Origin: Karstenula rhodostoma CBS 690.94
Lineage: Eukaryota > Ascomycota > Dothideomycetes > Pleosporales > Didymosphaeriaceae
Assembly (NCBI GenBank): GCA_010093485.1
Contig: MU001502.1
Location: 702,057 to 766,056, forward strand
Length of the DNA stretch: 64,000 nucleotides
Direction: 5' to 3'
The translations under genes were made by a program, and so were the position numbers. Below, piece after piece: positions 44,664 through 54,112 of this stretch (its first letter is position 1; each line of letters opens with the position of its first letter). Under the pieces are notes generated by a model. The model was not told the DNA's origin. It was given only the letters and a program-made list of their open reading frames with translations, and searched no databases.

Positions 44664-45965
44664 CTAGGCGCTGTATGAACTAATGTAATACTGAGGTGTC
44701 GTCAGCAACAGCCGTGGCTTTGACGCTTGGAGAAAGTGAGATAGTACCGTCAAGACCGATTCATCTTCGCCGCCATCAGTTGGCAGATAGACGTACAGGA
44801 TCAGTGCGTGTTCATGACAAAAGCCTGATCGGCGTCAGTTGGTCGGTTGTTGCAACACATGGACATGTCGTGGATGTGTACTCACAAGCAATGACCCTCC
44901 CGCCCAGCCGTCCAACACTCATGACTTTGCCCCAGTCCTTGCCGTCTATCCTCACCGACGCCCAGCCTTCTTCGCTGCGGCCATCTGCGCTACCCAGCAG
45001 CTTCATACGCGTACTAGGGTGTTCGGCAATGCCCATGTCGCCGTTGGCTACCTGGCTAGGGTCCAGCTCTGGATTCGCGAGATCGGTCCATACGGAGGAT
45101 ATGCTCATGGCGTCAGTCTTGATGCTCATCCTGAGGCAGCCATGCATGTTGGCGGCCATGTCGAGCCTTGTCCTGGTCGCCGCAGCGCCTGAGCTTGTTT
45201 TCGCCCCTGCCAGGGCCAGCTTGGTGAAGCGGTCACTTATGCTCTTCAGCTGCATTAGCGGAGGCAGGATGATGTGGACGTCCGGTTCGCGCGTCTGGGG
45301 TTCGTGGAGGCCCGACACGGTGTCGGGAGCGAGTACTCTTACGGGCACCTCTTGGGTGATGATGGTCTCTCTGTTTGCGGCAAACTGGTCATGGAACATG
45401 GTGCCATCGTCGCGGCTTCCACCCGTGGGAAAGGCCGAGTACGAGTTGTTGGACGAGGTCGTGGCGATGGTGAGGGCTAGCAAGGGTATGTTGTCCTTCT
45501 TGGTGAGGCGGATCTGGGCCGACGTCGCGTTCAGGGCCGACTTGAGCGCACGGTTGAGCGGCCCGAGAGGCACTTCGAGGTTGATGACATTGTTGGCGGC
45601 GGATTGGACGGCATATGTGTCGAAAATGGCATCCTTCGCAGCGTTAGGTCCGACGACGGGAAAGCGGGGGCGGGCGGGCTCGCGGGCTTACAATGGAGAG
45701 GACGCTGCGGGTGGTCAGGAACTGCCTTCGCAAGGGGAGTAGGGCATCGCAACTCACGCCCACACCTGCGTGCCTTGCTCCGGGATGATGGTGAAGCACA
45801 CCTGCTCGTCGCCAAGCTTGAGCCAGGCGAGCGGACCCAGCGAGTTGAGCGACGCCGTGAGCTCTGCGCGAATCAGTCGCGCGGTCCTTTCCGGCTCCAA
45901 TGCCCAACGTGCGCTTGCTTACTCGTGAAGGTGTGTATGTTATGGATCTGGGCCTTGAAGCGCAT
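44664..45965 (-). CDS. HUS1: DNA damage checkpoint clamp subunit HUS1
   Basis: Subunit of the 9-1-1 (Rad9-Rad1-Hus1) PCNA-like clamp that signals DNA damage to ATR/Mec1. Six exons: 45965-45923, 45863-45758, 45704-45692, 45633-44886, 44824-44748 and 44690-44664, together 337 aa. The N-terminus MRFKAQIHNIHTFTKLTASL and the following WLKLGDEQVCFTIIPEQ are typical. The third exon is only 13 nt (codons for V-L-S-I plus one base) and is required to join QVWA in phase to DAIFDTYAVQSAANN. The last exon gives YYISSYSA. All six junctions have GT-AG ends and keep frame. A 348-codon plus-strand frame lies exactly opposite and is an antisense shadow. Confidence 0.88.
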
Positions 45966-45985
45966 CGTGGGCGGGCGGCTGCGGC

Positions 45986-46027
45986 CTGGCACTGGCACTG
46001 GCACTGGCACTGGCACTGGCACTGGCA
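45986..46027. repeat. 6-bp tandem repeat CTGGCA, seven copies
   Basis: Seven perfect CTGGCA units begin 21 bp upstream of the HUS1 start codon, so they lie in its 5' leader (as TGCCAG on the gene strand). Likely length-variable. Confidence 0.9.
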
Positions 46028-46120
46028 CCGCGTTCGACGCGTCTGGCGGGCAGGAACGCGGGGGTGCACGAGCCAGGCCCCGCCGTCACCATCCGACCAT
46101 CGCTCTTTCCTAAGATGGAA

Positions 46121-46147
46121 CACACACCACACACCACACACCACACA
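46121..46147. repeat. CACACAC/CACAC microsatellite
   Basis: An imperfect 8-bp repeat (CACACACC, CACACACC and so on) upstream of HUS1. On the gene strand it is a GTGTGTGG tract. No other function is visible. Confidence 0.8.
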
Positions 46148-47100
46148 GAAAAGCTCAACTGTTGCCACCAACACGGCTTGCTTGTATAACCATCCCCCCT
46201 TATACTTCAAAGCCAATAATGGGACCTACCAGTGCGTCGCGCAGAACCCTAATGCCGGTTCCGAGGGGCTCCTCTGCATGATAGTAGTTCTAAGTCAATC
46301 GGGCAAACTAAGACGTCTGGAAATGTAGCTCCACATGATGGGAAGTATCATATGCCAGAGGTTTGGATGGAAGCGGAGACCCAAGCCTGGGGTGCGTAGT
46401 TGCAATGAAGCAGCCACACATCTCTGACTAGAGAATGGAGTCGGATATTTGCACTAATAGGCCATCCTATGCGTTTCACATCTCAATTAACATCATATTT
46501 CCATCAGATATAACTGATCGAGTTTGGTGTCAACAATCTCAGCCAGTACATACACCAATGACTGTGAGTGAAGACCCATCAGGCATACTCGTAACATAAT
46601 AGCAAACCTTGTATGCATGACAACTGCAATCGTAACATTCGACAACATTCGAACGATGTGAGCACGTTCCCCAACGTACTGGTGATGTCTCCGTTTTTCT
46701 TTACGAATTCTGTGGACGTAGCGCCGGGAGGGGAGGACGTTTGGGGTGGAATTGGCCTTCTAGGAAACCCTGGATAACCTCCAAATCTGGGCCTGTTCTA
46801 TTACCTGGAAATCCATGGATAGTACCATTGCCAGAGAGACCAGGAAGAGCAGAGAAGCTTCTTAGTATTCCTCTGTTTATGCCCGAGATGTCGGTGAGGC
46901 GAGCAGAAAAATTGTCTTGCAACGCGGGACAGCCTCAACGAGCAAGCTAACCTTCTGCATCTAGTGCGAGTGCCATTTCGTCAATGATTAAGCTAATACT
47001 CAAGATGTAACGACCCAAGGGAAGGGGCTTTGTGGCTTTACTGTGTGCGGAGGCGTTCAATATGTCAGGTTCTATTTCAACATTTATGATGAACGTAACA
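46148..47100. other. Intergenic, no gene recognised
   Basis: Upstream of HUS1 and downstream of the alpha/beta-hydrolase. A minus frame at about 46701-46916 (DNFSARLTDISGINRG and NGTIHGFPGNRTG) looks mildly protein-like. It lacks an ATG, and the only upstream exon would need a 36-nt intron, so I do not call it. Confidence 0.35.
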
Positions 47101-48074
47101 TCAGGCATGCTCGCCCGCGATCCTTTTTATCCAGGCTACTGTCTCGCCCACATGGCTCAAGAACGGACTGTGCGAGCTCTTCAGCCTCTCGGTCCAGAGC
47201 TCACCCCCCATATTCTTCACCATCCCCGTCATGGCCTCTTGCCCAGCAACCGGTATCGCCAGGTCATCCTCGCAGATGAGATAATATGTCGGAATTTGCT
47301 TCCAAGATTCTCCCGTAGCCTTGGCCTCGAAGGCGTGCAAGGAGTGAGTGCGGGAAGCTTTCTCGAACCTGCAAGTGTGGGGTACAAAGTCAGTGAAATG
47401 CTCAAAGGGAAGATAATTAGGTATAAGTAGGTTGTGTTAGGTTTAGCTCGTGACTAAAGTCTGACAAGTTCAGACAATGTTTGTAGCTGAAACGACCACT
47501 TTGTACCCCAGGGATTCTCACCAGTGCGCGCGTTGGGAATCCGGGAGGTCACTATAGAGGATGTCTCCGGCAGAGTCAGTGAGGCGTGAGAAGTGGTCAC
47601 CCTAGGCACCGGTTAGCGACGATGCCGCTCCGTATGTATTAGAGTGAGCATAAGAGGGAAACTTGCCTCTATAGTCCACCATGTTGGCGGCGGCCCTTGA
47701 TTGGTGTCCGAGAGGCTCACACCCTCGGGCACCATAAAGGCGCACATGTATCCGCACCTCACCACACCACCCTTCTGACCCTTGGATTCTCTTTCTTTCT
47801 TGCTGTAACCAACCAATGCGGAGCCAGCTACAAAACCCGCCCAGGAATGGGGCACAACAATAACATCATTTCCGGAACCAATGGCTTTCTCTACTACAGT
47901 CTGGACAGCTGCGATGTCGGCTGAGAGGTCCTTTGGTGGGTTTTTGTCGGTGACGGAGGGGAGTTGGGTCGTATGTACCGTATAGCCAGCTGCTTTTAGC
48001 TTTGGAATGATGAGAGAGAAGCAAGTGGGCAAGTGCCACGCTCCCGGGAGGAGCACGACTTGAGGTTTAGACAT
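47101..48074 (-). CDS. Alpha/beta-hydrolase (methylesterase/EstC-like)
   Basis: Serine hydrolase of the AB-hydrolase family, probably a cytosolic esterase. Three exons: 48074-47667, 47601-47522 and 47368-47101, giving 251 aa. VVLLPGAWH forms the oxyanion-loop region. The nucleophile is Ser in VVPHSWAGFV, the acid is in LICEDDLAIP, and the histidine is in SSHSPFLSH, in the right order and spacing. Intron 1 uses a GC donor (GAG|GCAAGT) and joins TWWTIE to GDHFSRLTD. Intron 2 is unusually long (about 153 nt) because of an inverted-repeat element and joins HW to FEKASRTHS. The substrate is unknown. Plant relatives act on methyl esters and hydroxynitriles, which does not transfer to fungi. Confidence 0.82.
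47379..47509. mobile_element. Inverted-repeat-bounded insert in an intron (MITE-like)
   Basis: A 131-bp segment is bounded by a perfect 12-bp inverted repeat, GGGGTACAAAGT at 47379-47390 and ACTTTGTACCCC at 47498-47509. It fills nearly all of intron 2 of the alpha/beta-hydrolase gene, leaving only about ten bases at each side. It has no coding capacity. A target-site duplication is not evident. It could be a miniature transposon or an intron stem that brings the splice sites together. Confidence 0.45.
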
Positions 48075-48385
48075 TTGAGATTTACAACCAGTAGGAGTAT
48101 AAGTTGGTGACGGCCGTGGTCATGGAAGACCGCTTGCGCGCAGATATGGGTGGGTAGTACGTGTGGATTGTGGCCGTAAAGTGAATGCGAGAACCGCAGC
48201 TTATGTACCCAAGCCAGCGTGTACCAACTGAGAAGCTTTGAGGTATCAGCCAGGCATGTGGGGAGGCAGAAGGCATCGCCGCTCCATGACATGGTTGCAT
48301 TATCCGTTCGAGGATTAGCATTTCAAGGCGTACCTGAACGCTTACCATGACCGGTACACTAGCGTTTTAGTACCGTAAGCATGAC
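48075..48385. promoter_or_regulatory. Upstream region of the alpha/beta-hydrolase gene
   Basis: Non-coding interval between the hydrolase start and the inverted-repeat element to its right. No promoter motif is distinct. Confidence 0.35.
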
Positions 48386-48600
48386 GTACTATGGTTGCAG
48401 ACATAGGTCAACGCAGTAGGGCTTTCTTAGCCCAAACGTAAAGACTACCTAGTTAGGTTTAATACCTACTTAGTAAAACCTGGATAAACTTAAAAGGGTT
48501 AAGCCCTATCTTCGTTTAGTAAGGCTTTTCCTTTTAGGATATTATAATATCCTTGCTCCGGAAGACCCACTGCGTTATTATGTCTACAACCACAGTAGTC
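48386..48600. mobile_element. Degenerate terminal-inverted-repeat element (MITE-like)
   Basis: Imperfect inverted repeats of about 37 bp bound a 215-bp AT-rich segment: left 48386-48422 and right 48564-48600. Aligned with the reverse complement of the right end, the left end matches at cores such as TGGTTG, AGACATA and AACGCAGT, and many mismatches are A/G or C/T transitions. The interior contains a perfect 18-bp palindrome (AGGATATTATAATATCCT, 48536-48553) and further palindromic TTAAGC/GCTTAA-like pieces. There is no ORF. This fits a non-autonomous DNA transposon altered by repeat-induced point mutation. Confidence 0.55.
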
Positions 48601-49143
48601 CATTCTATTTATACTCTATGACAATCCTATAGAATTATCAGTCTAGTAGCTTTACTAAGAGCTTACGCAGGAGCGGGCGGTTGACATATAGTAAGTGCGA
48701 ATAGGGGACCTTTGTGCTCTTTACCTTTACTCTTTAGAGAAAGACGCCGGCTAAAGAGCTTTATAATTTCGACTACTATATATTCACACTACATCGCAAT
48801 ACACCCTGCGGATTAGTGTAAGGTGACATGGAGCAAGGAAAGAGGAACGGGGCGTGAAAAACATGTATTTCACTAGTGCACAAAGCGCCACGTGAGAGAT
48901 AGTCTCAAGACTATAGGCCCCGGCAGGAGTCGACAAGCGCTTACAGGCCATGCCGTGTGAGCAGAAGTGACATACTGCAAGGCGTCGCAGTACATGCTGC
49001 AACCAGGTTCCCGTGGTATTCTAAGATAATGTCTGACGAGTCTCTGCGATTGGCCAGGTGATTTTAGCGAAGCACTCGCAGCCTAGGGACTACTCCTTCC
49101 GAGTTCAACATGGGAGTCGGTATCGACCTGCCAAAGAAAGACG
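48601..49143. other. AT-rich intergenic next to the inverted-repeat element
   Basis: The left half is AT-rich with further small palindromes (for example GCTCTTTACC near 48717 and GGCTAAAGAGC near 48750) and may be more degraded repeat. The right half is the 3' region of SEC22. No gene was seen. Confidence 0.4.
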
Positions 49144-50051
49144 CTACAAGAACCGCCACCAGATGAAGAAAATTATGATGAAGCCGAGAGCGCCAAAGGG
49201 GCCATACTATGAAGGGTCAGGTCAGGTCGAGCGAGCAGTGGGGCATGGGCAGACTCACCTGCTTCAGCAGCAGCTCCCAGTTGATGCGCACGGCGGCTTT
49301 CCGGTATTTCCTGCTGTCTTCGCGCAACCGGCTCGACATGTCGCCCATGCGCTCCAGGCTGTCGCCGCGGTACAGCAGGTCCTCGATGTTCTTGGTCATG
49401 ACCTTGGTCACGTCCTTGAGCTCGCTATTGAGCTTGTCGAGGTTCTGGGTGGCGCGCGTGTCCTGGTACGTCTCCTTTGTCTGCTGGATGTACTTGTCGA
49501 AGCCATTGAGGGCGTACGGGCGCAGGGTGGGGCTGCTGTAGGCGTCGGGCTTGTAGTTGTTCTCGAACTCGGTCTGCAGGTCGGAGAGATAGGTGAAGGC
49601 GAGCTTGCGGGGGTAGGCGCGGTTGCAGATGCAGAGGAAGGCGAGGTCGGCGCGGTCATTGATGGAGTAGCTGTGGGCGGCGGGTCAGCAGCAGCAGCGG
49701 CGGCGGGCGGGCGTGGAGGGAGGGGGGCGCACTGGTATGTGTATTTGCCGCTCTCGATGCTGCCCTGGGGCTCGGAGTTGCGGTTCAGGCGGCGCTGCAC
49801 GAGCTTGGCCTTGTTGATGACCTCGTTCAGTTCGGGGTCTAACTGAGGTGCGTGAGCGCGGGCGCGGGCAAGGGCGATGGGCGGCGGGCGCTGCCTACCT
49901 CTCTGGTCTCGAGCGACGCGCAGAGCACCAGGCCTGCCATCACCGTCAGTCAGTCAGGTCCTGGTCGTGGTCGTGGTCCTGCATGTGCGGCGCCTTTTCT
50001 GGGCTGTGACGTACTGCCCTCGAGGCGCGACACCACCGTGTGCTCAATCAT
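49144..50051 (-). CDS. SEC22: R-SNARE SEC22 (ER-Golgi longin)
   Basis: Vesicle SNARE for ER-Golgi traffic. Five exons: 50051-50015, 49933-49899, 49842-49733, 49670-49259 and 49206-49144, total 218 aa, as usual. Exons 1 and 2 (37 and 35 nt) assemble the longin start MIEHTVVSRLEGSLVLCASLE. Then come RRLNRNSEPQGSIESGKYTYH and the characteristic NRAYPRKLAFTYL. The SNARE helix is at residues about 130-190, with the R-SNARE arginine in LLYRGDSLERM. The last exon is a C-terminal membrane anchor, YGPFGALGFIIIFFIWWRFL. The gene is GC-rich and the introns are short, so read-through frames conceal it on both strands. Confidence 0.9.
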
Positions 50052-50914
50052 TGCGGATGCGCACCACTCCGGCGAGGTTGTGGAGAGAAGAAGCGAAGTG
50101 GGCAGGGCGAGAGAGAGAAATATGGCTACGGCCTGGTAGGCGGCAGAAGCGCGCTGCAGAGAGGCTACGTGTCGGGTGTGCAGCGTGCAATCATCAACGT
50201 AGAGGCAAGGCGCTCCAGAGAGCTCACCCGCACGGGCCGCCCCAGTGTTTATTATTCTGTTCGGAGCGAAACCACACCTCACCAAGTACCGGCATGGCCC
50301 TCGCATCAAGAACATGGTGGCCGAGTGGCTGTTCAAGCGCAAAGCTCTCGCCTGCTTCGTCGCTGCCGTCCTCGTTGGCACCCCCGTGGCACAGCTCGAA
50401 AAAGATGCTCGGCAGCGGACCACTGCCCGACTAGGCGTCCATCATGTCTCTTCCTGTACCCTATGTGAATCCAGCTTCTTGTTGAGCCGTCCGAGTTACG
50501 CCTTCCTTCCTCTTCTGCAACGCCCCACGGCTCACCTTGTTCGCGTCCGGCGCGTCATTCACCGCACTCCACGTGCTCTTGTCCGAGAAGGGAGGAATGC
50601 CGCACGTCCCGCCCAGTCGTTCACTTTCACCCGTGTCCTCCACTCTATACTTCACCAAGTCTACTTTGAAACCATTTCTATTGTGCACATTCAACCCTTC
50701 ACTCGACAATTGTACGAATACACACAATAGGACTTGGCGCACGCTTCAAACTTACATATATAGGCACCCGACCCTCAGAGATTCACCCCTTCAACTTTCG
50801 CCACCGCTCGACTCTTGTCACGAAGCTTTCACCATAGCAAACGTCGCTTCAATTTCCTCGAACCAAACTCAACAATCCTTCGTAACCACACCAATCAGAA
50901 ACAACTCGGCAAAC
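50052..50914. promoter_or_regulatory. Divergent promoter region, SEC22 and ASXH protein
   Basis: About 860 bp between divergent starts. The right part (50540-50914) is a long pyrimidine-rich leader for the rightward gene. It could be read in frame from upstream, but the good ATG is at 50915. Short frames on both strands are not supported. Confidence 0.45.
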
Positions 50915-51736
50915 ATGTCTGACAAGATTGACTCTTCTCCCTTGTCTCCGGCTGCATCTGTCTCCACACCTCCTGGTGCTGCAACCCCGGCTGCGATCCC
51001 TTCCATCACCACGGAGCCTGTTCCCGCTTCCAACGGCGCTCGTGCTCCTTCCCCTTCTGGCTCAGTCGTATCGAACACCTCCACCGAAAGCAAGAAGCGC
51101 GCTCACGCCGAAGTCGAGGATCGACCGACTACTGTGGCCCCGGGCAAGCGCGTGAAGAAGACTACTGCTCACGCTGGCCCGAAGCCCGCCCCAAAAGCTG
51201 TTCGAAAGCCTGCGCAGAAGGCTGCACTCCCCACACCGCGTGTCGGCACTCGCTCCAGCGGTCGTGCCCGAAAGGCTCCTGAGCGCTTCGAAAACCTCGC
51301 GTCACCACCAAAGCCCGCTACAGCTCGCAAGTCGGGAAGCAAGGTTTTCGACCCCGGCTTCATCACCACCAACTCCAACAGCCGTCTCAAGAAGACCGAT
51401 CTCTTCCACATGCTTCTCAAAGCCAACGCCTGGACCTGCCTCACCTCTGAACAGAAGCTCAAGATCCTAGCTCTACTCCCACTTAACCCCATCAACTTCA
51501 AGCTCGCCCACGACCTTCGTGCTGGTACCGCTGCTGATGATGCCCGCCCTAGAGAAGTCAGCCTGAACTTCGACTTGTTCCGCACCGACGTGGCCAAGTT
51601 CAAGGAGGATCTCGTGAATGGCCATCTCGGCAAGACGTGGCAGGCGTCTGCTGAGCAGGCCATCAAAGACCGCGCTGCAGGCGCCTTCGACAACTGGAAG
51701 GAGCGTGAGGCCGAGTTGTGGTGGGGTCAGAACTGA
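50915..51736 (+). CDS. ASXH (DEUBAD-like) domain protein
   Basis: Single exon, 273 aa. The first 150 residues are disordered, rich in Pro, Ala, Ser and Lys with nuclear-localisation clusters (ESKKRAHAEV, GKRVKKTTAH) and an ARKAPERFENL segment. Residues about 150-270 form the Asx homology domain seen in fungal proteins: KVFDPGFITTNSNSRLKK, TDLFHMLLKANAWTCLTSEQ and KLKILALLPLNP, ending in KEREAELWWGQN. In animals ASXL proteins use the related DEUBAD fold to activate the H2A deubiquitinase BAP1. A comparable partner in this fungus is only an inference. The start at 50915 (CAAACATGTCT) follows a long leader. Confidence 0.75.
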   Translation: MSDKIDSSPLSPAASVSTPPGAATPAAIPSITTEPVPASNGARAPSPSGSVVSNTSTESKKRAHAEVEDRPTTVAPGKRVKKTTAHAGPKPAPKAVRKPAQKAALPTPRVGTRSSGRARKAPERFENLASPPKPATARKSGSKVFDPGFITTNSNSRLKKTDLFHMLLKANAWTCLTSEQKLKILALLPLNPINFKLAHDLRAGTAADDARPREVSLNFDLFRTDVAKFKEDLVNGHLGKTWQASAEQAIKDRAAGAFDNWKEREAELWWGQN

Positions 51737-52150
51737 CCGAACCGCAACAGTTGAAGCGCTACGATATCCGAATGCGATGATTTATTGAGGATGCGGGCAT
51801 TCTCTTATGCATATCGTTTTCATACTTGTGGCACATGCCGTTTATTATGCGACAGCGATGTAAGGGTTGGAGTACGGCAACAACGAAACCGCTTCCGTCG
51901 CATATGACATTTGCTTTTCGGGAACCTGGCGTTGGGTTAGACTTGTATCTTGACACAGTCTCATCATCATTGTACTTTTCTGCGTACGATACGATCAGGC
52001 GACTTTCCATGTCTTGGGCGTGCAGCTCTCCAATGGGTCTCAAACAGCATTATCGACTGTCTTTTGTATGTATTCCCGACATTGTTGCGCTCAAACCAAA
52101 TCCATATTCCATCCAGCTCCTAGTTTCCCTGTTTTCGTGTGGCGATATTG
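51737..52150. other. Intergenic, no gene recognised
   Basis: 3' region of the ASXH gene and promoter of the arrestin-like gene. The open frames here have no features. Confidence 0.4.
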
Positions 52151-53707
52151 ATGTCGATTCCTCGGAAGGCGTTGCGTTTCGAGCGTAAGGAGCCACGGGA
52201 AATGGAGCTCCTGTCCACCTTCCCGCGGCCCCACCCGGGCCTCGCTCACCAGTAAGAATATCATTGCGAAGCCCGGGACTTGCGCCGCGTCCTTCAAACT
52301 ATGGATTTATTCCGACTGGGACAACAAACGACGTTACAGATGCCGACTCACTCTACACCGAAACTGAACCGCCACTGCCACCTAATGCTCAGCGTGCTCG
52401 GGATCCGCCACCGAGCCCCCCAACATCCCCGAAGCATCACTCAGAGCTCCAGATTGTACTCGATCACCCGTCCAAAGTGTATGCACCGGGAGAAACGATC
52501 ACTGGCTACCTCATCGGCTGGTCAATCGCAGACCAGCATGTTCACATCATCTTATCGGGGCAAACCATCACAACACTTCAAGCCCCAAAAGGAACATATA
52601 CGAACCGCACACCACTGGTGTTGCAAGTCAAACACCTGGAGCCCGACTCGCAAAGCTCCATGCCGCGGTTTGAACTCAGGATCCCACACGTATGCGATGT
52701 TTCTCTTCGGGACCTGAATGACTTTACGCAAACCTATGAATTGGGTAAGAAGTACTAGACGCTAGATTGGCCTGCATAAGACCCTTACGAGAGCGATGCA
52801 GGCTACCCGCTACCGCCATCAATGTATATGTAGCGCATCGAGGCTGTCTAATGTCTATGGTGCTGTATCGACAGCCTACACCTTGATCGCTGTTCGCTCC
52901 CTATCGGATCGGAGTACAAACACCCTTCCCACGAACGCATACTTCCAGCTTCCCATCACATTTACCACCCGACGTCTTCCAACTTCCAAGATCGCCCTCT
53001 TGAAAGGCGAAAAGCACCACATGACTTACAACCTACCAATCCAAACAGCGGCCCTCGCAAAGGAGCGTAAGCTTCGCTTGCGCGAACAATTCTGCGACGT
53101 ATTCAACACCTCCGCGCCGACGTTCTATTTCAGTGTCGAGGCGACTCCACCGCGGTTATCTGTGCCAGGTGCGAACATCAAGTTCAGTGTAACGATGGAA
53201 GTCTTGCTTTCGCTACCTGGGAAACTGTACAATTTTCAGATTCTAGACATCACAATCACAAGTATGAAGTTCCTCGTGCGATCATACACGGGCATCCGCA
53301 CGCTTCTACCCACATCGGCGCAGACCCCATCAGCGGTCAATGCCTCGGAAGTGACTTGTAGGAGGGAAACGTTCACAAGAATTGAGTTTCGGCAAACGCA
53401 AACGCCTAACAATGCCACCTTCACTCCACAGCAAGGCAGATTTGAAGATCAGGTGTGTGTAGCGACAATCACGTTGCCGAAAGAGGTGCTTCCGAGTTTC
53501 AAGGCATACAGCGCGTGGAGAGGATATCGTCTGGAGTGTGCGATAAGGTTGAGAGTTGCAGGGAAGGAGGCAGAGGCCAAGTTTGCGAACGACCTCGATG
53601 TTGTTGCTAGTGGAGAGGCCAGTTTCGAGCGTGCAATGGCCCCTGCAGATGATGGTATGAGTAGGCAAGTAGCGGAGGCGATTGTGAGGGCCTGTGTGGT
53701 TGGATAG
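52151..53707 (+). CDS. Arrestin-like protein (arrestin N and C domains)
   Basis: Probable arrestin-related trafficking adaptor, a family that links ubiquitin ligases to membrane cargo. Proposed exons: 52151-52184, 52253-52744, 52794-52823 and 52875-53707, giving 462 aa in frame. The N domain runs from ELQIVLDHPSKVYAPGETITGYL through IILSGQTIT. The C domain runs from YTLIAVRSLSD through ARLSVPGANIKF-like strands (PPRLSVPGANIKF). The third exon is uncertain. An acceptor eight bases later gives GYPLPPSMY, which looks more like the family but falls out of phase with the next exon, so this allele may carry a small indel or an intron I misplace. The start relies on a short first exon MSIPRKALRFE. 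No PPxY motif is obvious. Confidence 0.68.
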
Positions 53708-54112
53708 AGCACCGTCGTTGCTGCAAATATAAAGTACGCAGTGTTACTTGGAAGCAGGCATCATATGGAGGACAAGCGGCGAGTATCCGCAACGTTGACG
53801 TTTGTGATTTTGATGGACAAGTAGAGTTGTATTTCAACGGCATCCATCTGATGCACTATTTTTTTTTTTTCAGAACTTGGTCTTAACTGCAAGCAGTGAT
53901 GCGCAATGCCTTCCCGGGGGGAGGGGGGGTTTCAGTTTCCGTTCATTCTCTGTCTGCTTGGCAGCAGCATGACGACTGGTGGTAGGCTGCCACCAATTTC
54001 CAATGGACGCGATTATGTAAAAGCAAGCGAAACTTGTCCACGGATGTGCGTTCCCAGTGAAACGCGCCGGCCATGGCATCAATATTCAGACGCCGAGTGC
54101 GAGTTCGGACCG
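53708..54112. other. Intergenic between convergent genes
   Basis: Contains a T11 run near 53860-53871 and a G-rich run near 53918-53930. No gene was recognised. Confidence 0.4.

Noticed and set aside
44696..45742. 348-codon plus frame
   Set aside because: Exactly antisense to HUS1 exons, with low-complexity composition and no motif.
12264..46147. Possible CRISPR-like arrays among the tandem repeats
   Set aside because: Units are 6-11 bp without unique spacers, and the host is a fungus.
46701..46990. Possible 80 aa minus-strand gene
   Set aside because: It needs a 36-nt intron with a poor donor and has no ATG in the main frame.
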